DNA of 64,000 nucleotides. Source: Chitinophaga pinensis (GTDB lineage Bacteria; Pseudomonadota; Gammaproteobacteria; Burkholderiales; Burkholderiaceae_C). The stretch covers positions 109,029 through 173,028 of the forward strand of contig CALPRQ020000001.1 of the NCBI GenBank assembly GCA_943326015.2. The letters are read 5' to 3'. Shown here one piece after another: positions 52,901-60,532 of this stretch. The position numbers and the translations under genes are program-made. The notes beneath the pieces were generated by a model that ran no database searches, was not told the origin of the DNA, and worked only from the letters and a program-made list of their open reading frames with translations. How positions within the stretch are numbered: the stretch's first letter is position 1; each line of letters starts with the position of its first letter.

Positions 52901-55900
52901 TTGGCCGTCGCAGCACTGGTCCTGGTTTCGGCTGTGCCGAGCAGGTCGGTATAGCTGGCCTTGACGCTGATGGCCTTGCCGACCTGGGACTGAGCCAGCG
53001 TGAAAGTCGCGGCGGTCGCGCCGCTGACGGCCACGTCGTCGGCATACCACTGGTAGGTAATCGCTCCCAGGCCGTCGGCATCGGTCAGCGTATGGGCTGC
53101 CGTCAGCCTCTGGCCTTGCGTCGCCGTGCCGCTGATCGTCACCCGGCCTTGGGGTACATCGTTGACGTTGGCCACCCTGACCGTCGCGCTGCTGCTCACG
53201 CTCTCAGGCGTACCCAGCAGGTCGGTATAGCTGGCCTTGACGCTGATGGTCTTGCCCACCTGAGCCTGCGCCAGCGTCAAGGTGGAAGCGGTCGCACCGC
53301 TGATCGCCACCCCGTCGGCCAGCCACTGGTAGGCGATCGTTCCCAGGCCGTCGGCGTCGGCCAGCGCGTGGGCGGCCGTCAGCCTCTGGCCTTGCGTCGC
53401 CGTGCCGCTGATCGTCACCTGGCCGGTGGGCATGGAATTGCCCGCAAAACGCAAGATCTCGATGCCGGTGAGCGTATCGCTGCCGTCCGGACTGCCCGTG
53501 CGCTGATCGGCCACCCACCATCCGGTGCCGGTCTGCGTGATGAGGTAGTCGGCTGCCGCCCCGGTGAACCAGGCCTCGTCGGCATTGCCGGCGCCACCGA
53601 CCAGGACATCGTCGCCAGCACCACCCGTCAGGGTGTCGTTGCCCGCGCCACCGTTGAGCCGGTTGGCGGCGTCATCGCCAGTCAAGCTGTCGTTGAAATC
53701 CCCACCCCGGACCGCCTCGATACCAGTCAGCTGGTCCGTGCCGTCGGCGCCCGTGGCCTGGTCGCTGGCCAGGGACAGGTTCACCGTCACCGAGGCGATA
53801 GCGTTCCAGTAGTCGGCCCAGTCGTAACCGTCGGCGCCATCGAGCGTGTCGTTGCCCTGCATGCCGCGCAGCCAGTTGTCGCCCGCATCGCCGGTCAGCC
53901 GATCGGCATGGTTGCTGCCCCGGATTCTCTCGATGCTGAGCAGCTGGTCGATGCCGTCGGCACCCGTGGCCTGGTTGCTGGCCAGGGACAGGTTAACCGT
54001 CACCGAGGCGATAGCGTTCCAGTAGTCGGCCCAGTCGTAACCGGCGCCACCGTCGAGCGTGTCGTTGCCCCGTCCCCCGCGCAGGAAGTTTTCAGCCGCG
54101 TCGCCCGTCAACTGGTCGCCGTAGCCGCTGCCACGCAGGTTCTCGATGCTGATCAGTTGATCCGTGCCATCGGCCCCCGTCGCCTGGTCACTGCCCAGCG
54201 ACAGGTTCACCATCACCGAAGCCGCCGCGTTCGAGTAGTCGGCCCAGTCGTCGCCCGCGCCACCGTCCAGCGTATCGTTGCCTGCACCGCCCTGCAGATA
54301 GTTCTCGCCCCCGTCGCCCGTCAGCTTGTCACCGTAGCCGCTGCCGCGCAGGTTCTCGATGCTGATCAGCTGATCCGTGCCATCGGCACCCGTCGCCTGA
54401 TTGCTGGCCAGCGACAGGTTCACCGTCACCGCTGCCGCCGCGTTCGAGTAGTCGGCCCAGTCGTAGCCCGCGCCACCGTCGAGCGTGTCGTTGCCCCGCA
54501 TGCCGTTCAGGAAATTGCCACCCGCATCGCCCGTCAACCGGTCGGCATAGTCGCCGCCACGCAGGTTCTCGATGCCGGTCAGCTGATCCGTGCCATCGGC
54601 ACCCGTCGCCTGATTGCTGGCCAGCGACAGGTTCACCGTCACGGCGCCCGAGGCGTTGCGGTAATCCGCCCAGTCGGAGCCCGCGCCGCCATCGAGCGTG
54701 TCGTTGCCCTGCATGCCGCGCAGCCAGTTGTCGCCCGCATCGCCGGTGAGCCGATCGGCCTGGTTGCCGCCCCGGATCCTTTCGATGCCGATCAGCTGGT
54801 CGGTGCCATCGGCACCCGTCGCCTGGTCACTGGACAAGGACAGGTTCACCGTCACCGATCCCGTCGCATTGCAGTAGTCAGCCCAGTCATAGCCCGCGCC
54901 ACCGTTGAGCGTATCGTTGCCAAGACCTCCCTGCAGGAAGTTGTCAGCCGCGTTGCCCTTCAAACTGTCATTGAAGCGGCTGCCAAGGACATGCTCGACA
55001 GCGGCGATCTGATCGGTCCCATCTTTCCCCTGGGCCTGATCCTGGCTCAGGCTCAGGTCAACCTGGACGGCACCCGGTGCTGCCGCATACGATGCCCAGT
55101 CATCGGCTCCCGCGCCGCCATCGAGGACATCGTTGCCCGCACCACCGATCAGGGTGTCGTTGCCCGCACCACCGATCAGGGTGTCGTTGCCCGCGCCGCC
55201 GGACAGGTTGTCGTTGCCCGCGCCAGCCAGCAGCAGGTCGCGGCCGGTCGAGCCAGACATCGTATCGGCGGCAGCGCCCCCCTGCTGGACAGCGTCGATG
55301 AGGGTCAGGCCGCCCGTATCCGCATTGAGGGCGTAATACTTCTCGACCCCGTTGCCCGGATCGACCACCAGCGCGCACCAGGCGCCGTCGAACCGGACGT
55401 CGATGATGTCGCCCGCCAACAGCGTGCTCTTGGCTACCTGGCCATCGGCCTCGATGCGACTGAAGTACTGCACCTCGTCACCAGTCCGGGGGTCCTGGCA
55501 GGCGCTCCAGACGAAGGCGCCGGCATCCCCTGCCACCAGCAGGCTGGCGGGCAGGTAGCCCTTGACGATTTCCAGCTGGCCCTCGGCGGCGGTAGCGGGC
55601 AACTGGGCCTGGCTGTAGCGCGCGACCTCGATCACGCCGGACGCGCCTGCCAGCCGGCCATCCGATGCCTGCGCCAGTACGCTCGCCACCTGGTCGAGCG
55701 CGATCTTGTAGATCGTGACGCCGTCCACGCTCTGCGTCAGGGCCGTGACGCTGCCGGCGCTGCCCGTAAAGGTCGCATCGACCTGCTGGAAATAGGCGTA
55801 GCCATCATCCATGGACTGGAGGCTGCGCAGCCCCAGGCCGGTGGCGCTCGAAAAAGCCTGGTCTGCCACCACCTGGCCATTCTCGACGACCAGCCAGCGC

Positions 55901-56796
55901 TCGAAGCCGACATCGAGCGCCTCGCCGCTGAAACCGGCCGTGACACGCACCAGCAGGTTGCCGTCTGGCAGCCGGACCGCCTGCTGGTCCTGGTGGAAAT
56001 GGTCAGGCGTGACCGACCAGCTCAGTCCGAGCAGATCGACGGCCGACTGGCCGTCGCGGATCACGCTCTGATAGCCGACCGCCGAATCGTGGGCGCGCCA
56101 GAATTGATCGCTGTCGACGACCGTCCAGCTGGAGCCATCGAACCGGTACAGCGCTTGCGACCAGGTCGCGGAGCCCGATTCGCCGCTGGTGGTCTGAAGC
56201 CAGAGCTTGTCATCAAACACGAAAGGACTGCCAGTCCCGTCATAGGTGCCGGGTGGCAAGTCAATCTTCGCCGCCTGGAGCGTCGTCGGGCCAGTCGCCA
56301 GGCTGTAGAGGGCATAGGGGCTGGAGCCCCCGCTCTTGACGAGGAGGTAGCCGCCAGAACCCAGGGTGCCGGCATATTCGTAGCTGACATACGAACTCCA
56401 GGTCACGCCGGCCGGCGGCGTGATCGTGACGGTGGCAGTCGGTCTGGCCAGGTTGAGCGCCGTGGCAGCCAGGCTGTAGTCGTAGGACTTGAGCACCAGC
56501 ACGCCGTTGCTGACCTCTCCGACCTGGAATCCGGTATCCGCATCGGTGGCGTTCACCAGGAACTGCCTGGCCCCCAGCGTGGTGGAGGCGAGCACCCGGC
56601 CGGTGGCAAGATCGATCAGGCACAAGGCCTTGGAGGAGTCTCCGGTGAGCCCGAAGCCGCTGAACTCGACTGCCGCAGTCTGGAAACGGCTGGCCGCCAC
56701 TTGGGTCGGATTCCAGTAGTAGCCATCTGGCAGCTCGATCGCGACGTCGTAGCTGTTGTCCTGGTTGTCCCAGAGGTAATAGGTGTTGGTACTCAA
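49993..56796 (-). CDS. Giant RTX repeat protein with unknown N-domain, tandem 71-residue repeats and Ig-like domains
   Basis: 2267 residues from a TTG start at 56796, supported by a GAGG ribosome site and by alignment with the ATG of its paralogue (both begin STNTY). Layout: an unrecognised 1-515 module; RTX nonapeptides; seven 71-residue repeats around GYDWADY...VTVNLSLASNQATGADG (about 565-1060); six Ig-like domains of ~92 residues (about 1125-1675); a Calx-beta-like segment; a dense GGxGxD RTX block (about 1800-2090); and a serralysin-type C-domain ending in the hydrophobic ADFVL, typical of type I secretion. Probably a secreted, calcium-folded surface protein. It starts 54 bases after the 1147-residue paralogue. 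Confidence 0.85.
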   Translation of the reverse strand: MSTNTYYLWDNQDNSYDVAIELPDGYYWNPTQVAASRFQTAAVEFSGFGLTGDSSKALCLIDLATGRVLASTTLGARQFLVNATDADTGFQVGEVSNGVLVLKSYDYSLAATALNLARPTATVTITPPAGVTWSSYVSYEYAGTLGSGGYLLVKSGGSSPYALYSLATGPTTLQAAKIDLPPGTYDGTGSPFVFDDKLWLQTTSGESGSATWSQALYRFDGSSWTVVDSDQFWRAHDSAVGYQSVIRDGQSAVDLLGLSWSVTPDHFHQDQQAVRLPDGNLLVRVTAGFSGEALDVGFERWLVVENGQVVADQAFSSATGLGLRSLQSMDDGYAYFQQVDATFTGSAGSVTALTQSVDGVTIYKIALDQVASVLAQASDGRLAGASGVIEVARYSQAQLPATAAEGQLEIVKGYLPASLLVAGDAGAFVWSACQDPRTGDEVQYFSRIEADGQVAKSTLLAGDIIDVRFDGAWCALVVDPGNGVEKYYALNADTGGLTLIDAVQQGGAAADTMSGSTGRDLLLAGAGNDNLSGGAGNDTLIGGAGNDTLIGGAGNDVLDGGAGADDWASYAAAPGAVQVDLSLSQDQAQGKDGTDQIAAVEHVLGSRFNDSLKGNAADNFLQGGLGNDTLNGGAGYDWADYCNATGSVTVNLSLSSDQATGADGTDQLIGIERIRGGNQADRLTGDAGDNWLRGMQGNDTLDGGAGSDWADYRNASGAVTVNLSLASNQATGADGTDQLTGIENLRGGDYADRLTGDAGGNFLNGMRGNDTLDGGAGYDWADYSNAAAAVTVNLSLASNQATGADGTDQLISIENLRGSGYGDKLTGDGGENYLQGGAGNDTLDGGAGDDWADYSNAAASVMVNLSLGSDQATGADGTDQLISIENLRGSGYGDQLTGDAAENFLRGGRGNDTLDGGAGYDWADYWNAIASVTVNLSLASNQATGADGIDQLLSIERIRGSNHADRLTGDAGDNWLRGMQGNDTLDGADGYDWADYWNAIASVTVNLSLASDQATGADGTDQLTGIEAVRGGDFNDSLTGDDAANRLNGGAGNDTLTGGAGDDVLVGGAGNADEAWFTGAAADYLITQTGTGWWVADQRTGSPDGSDTLTGIEILRFAGNSMPTGQVTISGTATQGQRLTAAHALADADGLGTIAYQWLADGVAISGATASTLTLAQAQVGKTISVKASYTDLLGTPESVSSSATVRVANVNDVPQGRVTISGTATQGQRLTAAHTLTDADGLGAITYQWYADDVAVSGATAATFTLAQSQVGKAISVKASYTDLLGTAETRTSAATANVASVNDAGVVKISGTPQQGVVLKAAVSDADGVPATGLSYQWLADGVAISGATASTLTLAQSQVGKAISVKASYTDLLGTPESVSSSATVRVANVNDVPQGQVTISGALTQGQKLTAAHTLADADGLGTIAYQWLANGVAISGATASTLTLAQAQVGQVISVRASYTDKLGTAESMTSSATTAVANVEDEATGTLAVAGTIAEGGTLTAALSDLTDADGMTTTSWQWQSSNDGSTGWSDLVNQTSAHYTIASDQSQVGQYLRVIASTTDVLGGSTCFTSAASRIANVNDAVSGDVTISGTAQQGQTLKASNTLADADGLGTISYQWLRAGKAISGATATSYTLTASDVGQSVSVRASYTDGGSTTERVTSAATPAVSALPGVVFGDVTGLVTTEASGTDSFTVALRAAPRHDVTLTFTVSDATEAVFAATSKATHSITFTAANWAKAQTVVLRGVDDKSNDGDVAYTISTSVSSSDLRYDGMRSGSGLPIANLVAQTTDNDVPDKQYGDGGGIVTDDLIQGGNGASDLYGLLGRDEIYGNNGDDRLYGGYEDDVLYGNADDDELEGDQGNDKLDGGTGHDTLNGGTGNDSLYGQAGNDNLLGEAGKDSLVGGAGNDTLNGGVDADNMDGGNGSDVYYIDNAADVVRDSGTDTAVDTVYIMAYLSGGITLGAGIDNGALNDLAGKGSLTGNTGNNALTGNASENVIFGGEGTDTLSGGAGGDTLDGGAGIDSLDGGAGSDSLSGGLGDDVLYSGDGDDVVDGGDGSDLIIGGDGAGNDKYNGGAGIDTVKYTSATAGITVDLVKGSATSTAGNDAARIGNDSLSNIENVIAGNYNDMVKGSTLANVLTGGLGSDSLYGGMDKVKDIFDFNAIAESKTGSARDKVYDFVSKIDKVDLSGIDASTAKTGDQAFAFSGSTAKANAVWYKVADVDGNATAKDIIVYGDVTGDAKADFEIGLVGVTAVAAADFVL
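51770..53425 (-). repeat. Six tandem Ig-like domain repeats of ~276 bp
   Basis: Six copies of a ~92-codon unit with the cores ISGTATQGQRLTAAHxLADADGLG, YQWLADGVAISGATA and VGKAISVKASYTDLLG. Neighbouring copies are very similar; the clearest pair has a 276-bp spacing (markers at 53378 and 53102). The fifth unit is longer and diverged. These resemble bacterial Ig-like adhesin domains. Confidence 0.85.
53630..55125 (-). repeat. Seven tandem 213-bp (71-codon) repeats within the giant RTX gene
   Basis: The segment AGTCGGCCCA and its variants recur at 53811, 54024, 54237, 54450, 54663, 54876 and 55089, exactly 213 bases apart each time. Each unit encodes DWADY, VNLSLASxQATGADGTDQL, IExxRG and LTGDAGxNxLxGxxGNDTL. 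Exact spacing with no indels suggests recent expansion or homogenisation. Confidence 0.93.
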
Positions 56797-56850
56797 GGCT
56801 GTGCCTCAGTTCTGAAAGTGCAAGAATTGATCACCGAGGCAAGCCGGCCA

Positions 56851-59800
56851 TCAGGACGTGATCGTGAGGTTGCCGCCCGTCAGGTCGATGGCGCCAATGC
56901 TGGTGACGCCGACCAACTGCACGACGACATCATCCCCAGTGACGCCAGCCTTGCCGTCGGAAACGAACAGGTAATAGTCGCCAGCGTTCTTGACCTGGAA
57001 GAAGGCGAATTCGCCCGTCAAGTCCTTGACCGCGCCGCCCGCCCCATCAATCGACAAGCTCTTGGCCACATCGGCCAGCGCATCGGCCAGCGTCGTGCCC
57101 GAGCCAGAGGCAAAGGTGGCGACATCGGTGCCAGCCTTGATCGACGCCCGGTCACCGATGGCCGTGGTAGCTACCCCGCCCTTGCTCAGGGCAGCGCCGA
57201 AATCGATCAGGTCGCCCGTGCCCACGGCACCCTTGGCGTAGTCCTTGATCTGGTCGAAGCCGCTCGCCTGGCCGCTGTCGCCGGCAGCGAAGCCGAAGCT
57301 GTCCTTGCCGGCACCACCGACCAGCGTGTCGGCGCCCTTGCCGCCGATGAGCAGGTCGTTGCCATCTCGACCGTTCAGCCAATTGTCCGCACCGTTGCCG
57401 GTGATCGTGTCGTTGAAGCTGGAGCCGCGCACGCCCTCGATGTTGAGCAGCGTGTCGGTCGTGCCATAGCCGTCGCTGGCCGTGCCGGTTGCGAGGTTCA
57501 CATCCACCGCCTTCAGGACCGTCAGGTAATCCGCGTAGTCGAAACCGCCACGGCCGTCGATCACGTCGTCGCCCGCACGACCCTCGAAGAACTCGAAATA
57601 GCCGTCGGTCGCATAGGTGTTGCGGTCGCTGCCGCGCAGCAGGTCGTCGAAGTTCGAACCGCGGATGCCCTCGATGTTGCGGAGCTGGTCCTGGTCGCCG
57701 AAACCGTCACTCACCACCCCGGTGACCTGGGTCGTCGAACCCGTGACCAGCTTGAGGCTGGCGACGATGCCGGACTCCGAAGTGGTGTAGTCGGCCCGGT
57801 CGAAGCCGGCACCGCCGTCGAGGGTGTCATTGCCTGCCTCGCCCCGGAAGATCTCGAGCTTGGCAGCATCGGTCGTGTAGTTGCTGCCGTTGGCGCTGTT
57901 GCCGCCCGTCAGCATGTCCTGGTAGGCCGAACCGAACACGCCTTCGATGTTCTTCAAGGTATCATGCCCGGCGTTCGGGCCGCTGGCCGTTCCGGTCGCC
58001 AGGTTGACCTTGACGCCGATGCCGGTTGAGGCGTCACCGGCATTGCCATAGCGCACCACGTCGAAACCGCCCAGGCCGTCGATGGTGTCGTCGCCACCCA
58101 TGCCCTCGAAATGCTCGGTCAGCGTCGTGCCGTTGCTGCCGGTCAGGGTGTCGCCATGGTTGGATCCGCGCACCTGGTTGATGTGGATCAGCTGGTCCGT
58201 GCCCGCGCCGCCGGTCGCCTGGCCCTTGGTGGTAGTGCAGGCATCGGCCAGCGTCACCTTGACCGCCGCCATCGCCGACTGGTAGCTGACGCGGTTGCCG
58301 TTTTCCTGGCTGACGGCGTTGATCGCACCGCCGTCGATGGTGTCGTTGCCGGCCCCGCCCTCGAACTGCTCGTAGATCAGCGCGCTGCTGCCGGTGATCT
58401 TGTCGCTGCCGCTGCCGGCCTTGACGAAGTTGATGTTGATCAGCTTGTCGCTGCCGGACTCGGTCGAATAAGCGGTACCCGATCCGGTGCTGCCGTCGCC
58501 AGTGATGCCTGAAAGGTCAATTGTCAACGCGGCCTTGACGCTACCGTAGTTGGCGAGGTTCTTGTCGGTGTTGTTGGCATGATCGATCACGACGCCGCCA
58601 TCGAGCTGGTCGTTGCCCGCGCCACCAACCAGGGTGTCGGCGCCCTCGCCGCCGAACAGCGTGTCGTTGCCCGCGCCGCCGTCCAGCAGATCGTTGCCGG
58701 CGCCGCCCAGCAGCAGTTCCTTGCCGGCCGATCCGGTGATCGTGTCGGCGCCATCGCCGCCCTGCTGGGCACCGTCGATCAGGGTCAGTCCACCCGTCCT
58801 GGCATCGAGGGCGTAATACTGTTCGACCCCGTTGCCGGAATCGACCACCAGCGCGCACCAGCCGCCGTCGAAATGCATGTCGGTGATGTCCCCCGCCAAC
58901 GGCGTGCTCTTGGTCACCTTGCCATCAGCCTCGATGCGGCTGAAGTACTGCGCTCCGTTGTCGGTCTTGGTGTCGTACAAGGCGCTCCAGACGAAGGCGC
59001 CCGTATCGCCCGCGCTGATCTGGCTCGCGGGCATATAGCCCTTGACGATCTCGATCTTGCCGTTGGTGGCGTTCGCATCCCCGGGCAGCTGGGTCTGGGT
59101 GTACTGCGCGACCTTGATCACGTCGGGCGCGCCCGCCAGCGTATCCAGCGGCGAGCCGTCCGATGCGTTGGCCAGCACGCTGGCGACCTGGTCGAGCGCG
59201 ATCTTGTACACCACCAGCCCGCCGGCCTTCTGCGTGATGCCCGTGACGCTGCCGACGGCGCCGCTGAAGCTGGCATCGAGTTGCTGGAAATAGACGTAGC
59301 TGTCATCAGCGGTTTTCAGGCTGCGCAGCCCCAGGCCGGTGGCGGAAGCGAAAGCCTTGTCGGCCACGACCGCGCCGTCCTTGACGACCAACCAGCGCTC
59401 GTAACCGATATCGAGGCTCTCGCCGCTGAAGCCGGTGGTGACCCGCGCCAGCAAGCTGCCGTCGGGCAGGCGAATCGACTTCTCTTCCTGGTAAAAATGA
59501 TCAGGATTGCCGGACCAGTTCAGTCCCGTCAGGTCGAGGGCGAATTGACCGTCGCGGATCACGGTTTCATAGCCGGCCGCCGCATCGCGGGCGTTCCAGA
59601 AGGTGTCGTTGTTCACCTCCGTCCAGTTGGGACCATCGAGCCGGTAGAACGTCTGCGACCAGTTCACGGCCCCCCATTGACCCGAATTGGTCTGGAGCCA
59701 GAGCTGGCCGCCGGAGACGAAAAGATTGTCCATCCAGTCATGGTTGTCCGGCGGCAGCGAGGCGACCTTGGACGCCTGGGACGAATTGCCACCGGCAGTC

Positions 59801-60294
59801 AGGCTGTAGACGCCGGCAGTGTCGCCGGACCTGACGAGCAGGTAGCCGCCAGCCCCCAGGGTCCCGGCATATTCGTAGCTGGCATAGGGACTCCAGCTCA
59901 CGCCAGCAGGCGGCTTGACCGTGACGGTGGCCACCGGGCTGGCCAGGTCGAGCGCCGTCGTGGTCAGGGCGTAGTCGTAGGACTTGAGCACCAGCTGGCC
60001 GTTGCTGATCTGCTCGGTCTGGAACTGGGTGTCGGAATCGTTCGAGCTCATCAGGAACTGATCCGATCCCGGCATGGCGGACGCCAGCACCCGGCCGGTC
60101 GGCAGGTCGATCAGGCACAAGACCTTGGACGAGGCTCCACTCCCGATGGGATTGCCGTTGAATTCGACCGCAGCGACCCGGAACCGGTTGGCGACCGATT
60201 GACCTTGATTCCAGTTGTAGCCGTCGGGCAGATCGATCGCGACGTCGTAGTTACCGCCTTGGTTGTCCCAGAGGTGATAGGTGTTGGTGCTCAT
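56851..60294 (-). CDS. RTX repeat protein with the same unknown N-terminal module
   Basis: 1147 residues from ATG 60294. Residues 1-515 match the N-module of the 2267-residue neighbour nearly throughout (LWDNQ, VAIDLPDGYNWN, YEYAGTLGAGGYLLVRSG, YKIALDQVASVLA, SRIEADGKVTKSTPLAGDI). RTX repeats (AGNDLLDGGAGNDTLFGGEGADTL) follow, then several ~110-residue domains ending in IEGVRGSxFNDxxTG, and a C-terminal secretion-type domain ending DLTGGNLTITS. Probably exported by a type I system not encoded here. Its leader contains a GEMM-I riboswitch candidate, so it is likely c-di-GMP-responsive and co-transcribed with the giant gene downstream. Confidence 0.85.
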   Translation of the reverse strand: MSTNTYHLWDNQGGNYDVAIDLPDGYNWNQGQSVANRFRVAAVEFNGNPIGSGASSKVLCLIDLPTGRVLASAMPGSDQFLMSSNDSDTQFQTEQISNGQLVLKSYDYALTTTALDLASPVATVTVKPPAGVSWSPYASYEYAGTLGAGGYLLVRSGDTAGVYSLTAGGNSSQASKVASLPPDNHDWMDNLFVSGGQLWLQTNSGQWGAVNWSQTFYRLDGPNWTEVNNDTFWNARDAAAGYETVIRDGQFALDLTGLNWSGNPDHFYQEEKSIRLPDGSLLARVTTGFSGESLDIGYERWLVVKDGAVVADKAFASATGLGLRSLKTADDSYVYFQQLDASFSGAVGSVTGITQKAGGLVVYKIALDQVASVLANASDGSPLDTLAGAPDVIKVAQYTQTQLPGDANATNGKIEIVKGYMPASQISAGDTGAFVWSALYDTKTDNGAQYFSRIEADGKVTKSTPLAGDITDMHFDGGWCALVVDSGNGVEQYYALDARTGGLTLIDGAQQGGDGADTITGSAGKELLLGGAGNDLLDGGAGNDTLFGGEGADTLVGGAGNDQLDGGVVIDHANNTDKNLANYGSVKAALTIDLSGITGDGSTGSGTAYSTESGSDKLININFVKAGSGSDKITGSSALIYEQFEGGAGNDTIDGGAINAVSQENGNRVSYQSAMAAVKVTLADACTTTKGQATGGAGTDQLIHINQVRGSNHGDTLTGSNGTTLTEHFEGMGGDDTIDGLGGFDVVRYGNAGDASTGIGVKVNLATGTASGPNAGHDTLKNIEGVFGSAYQDMLTGGNSANGSNYTTDAAKLEIFRGEAGNDTLDGGAGFDRADYTTSESGIVASLKLVTGSTTQVTGVVSDGFGDQDQLRNIEGIRGSNFDDLLRGSDRNTYATDGYFEFFEGRAGDDVIDGRGGFDYADYLTVLKAVDVNLATGTASDGYGTTDTLLNIEGVRGSSFNDTITGNGADNWLNGRDGNDLLIGGKGADTLVGGAGKDSFGFAAGDSGQASGFDQIKDYAKGAVGTGDLIDFGAALSKGGVATTAIGDRASIKAGTDVATFASGSGTTLADALADVAKSLSIDGAGGAVKDLTGEFAFFQVKNAGDYYLFVSDGKAGVTGDDVVVQLVGVTSIGAIDLTGGNLTITS

Positions 60295-60321
60295 GGCAAT
60301 GCGCCTGTTCTGAAGGGGTAA

Positions 60322-60364
60322 GACAAAAGAACAGCCGCACGCCTAGGCCACGACCAGACCTGCG
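60322..60364 (-). terminator. Candidate expression-platform terminator after the riboswitch
   Basis: On the minus strand the arms CGCAGGTCTGG (60364-60354) and CTAGGCGTGCG (60346-60336) form an 11-position stem with one mismatch and two wobbles, followed four bases later by the T-rich TTCTTTTGTC (60331-60322). It lies between the riboswitch aptamer and the start codon at 60294. The stem is imperfect and the T-tract interrupted, so termination is plausible but not certain. Confidence 0.5.
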
Positions 60365-60382
60365 CCTGATCGCGGTTTTCGA

Positions 60383-60460
60383 GGCAACCCGGCCACCCGC
60401 CGTTACCGGTTGGGGTCCGTGGTTTTGCGTCCGGGGCTTACCCCCCGTTTGCCGTTCACT
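60383..60460 (-). ncRNA. GEMM-I (c-di-GMP-I) riboswitch aptamer candidate
   Basis: Reading leftward, the conserved GEMM-I core appears in order: GGCAAAC (60453-60447), a hairpin CGGGG/CCCCG (60447-60432) with loop GGTAAG, GGACGCAAAACCACGG (60432-60417), a second arm ACCC/GGGT enclosing CCG-GTAA-CGG (60416-60395), and GGCCGGGTTGCC (60394-60383). GGCAA and TTGCC can close the outer helix. These match the conserved positions of the Vibrio Vc2 aptamer, except the first loop is not a plain GNRA tetraloop. It sits in the 238-base gap upstream of the 1147-residue RTX gene, on its strand. Confidence 0.85.
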
Positions 60461-60532
60461 CTGCCGACGATTTTATGCGCGAAGATTGCACGGACCCAGT
60501 TATTCACCTTGCGCACCCGGGAAGCACGCGGC

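Noticed and set aside
53630..55125. 213-bp repeats considered as a CRISPR-like array
   Set aside because: The units are long, contiguous, in-frame coding repeats without short identical repeats separated by unique spacers.
51598..58029. A plus-strand open frame of over 2100 codons opposite the RTX genes
   Set aside because: It is the antisense of GC-rich, repetitive RTX/Ig coding sequence; its translation is Arg/Val/Ala/Gly-rich with no domain, and the opposite strand has clear protein motifs.
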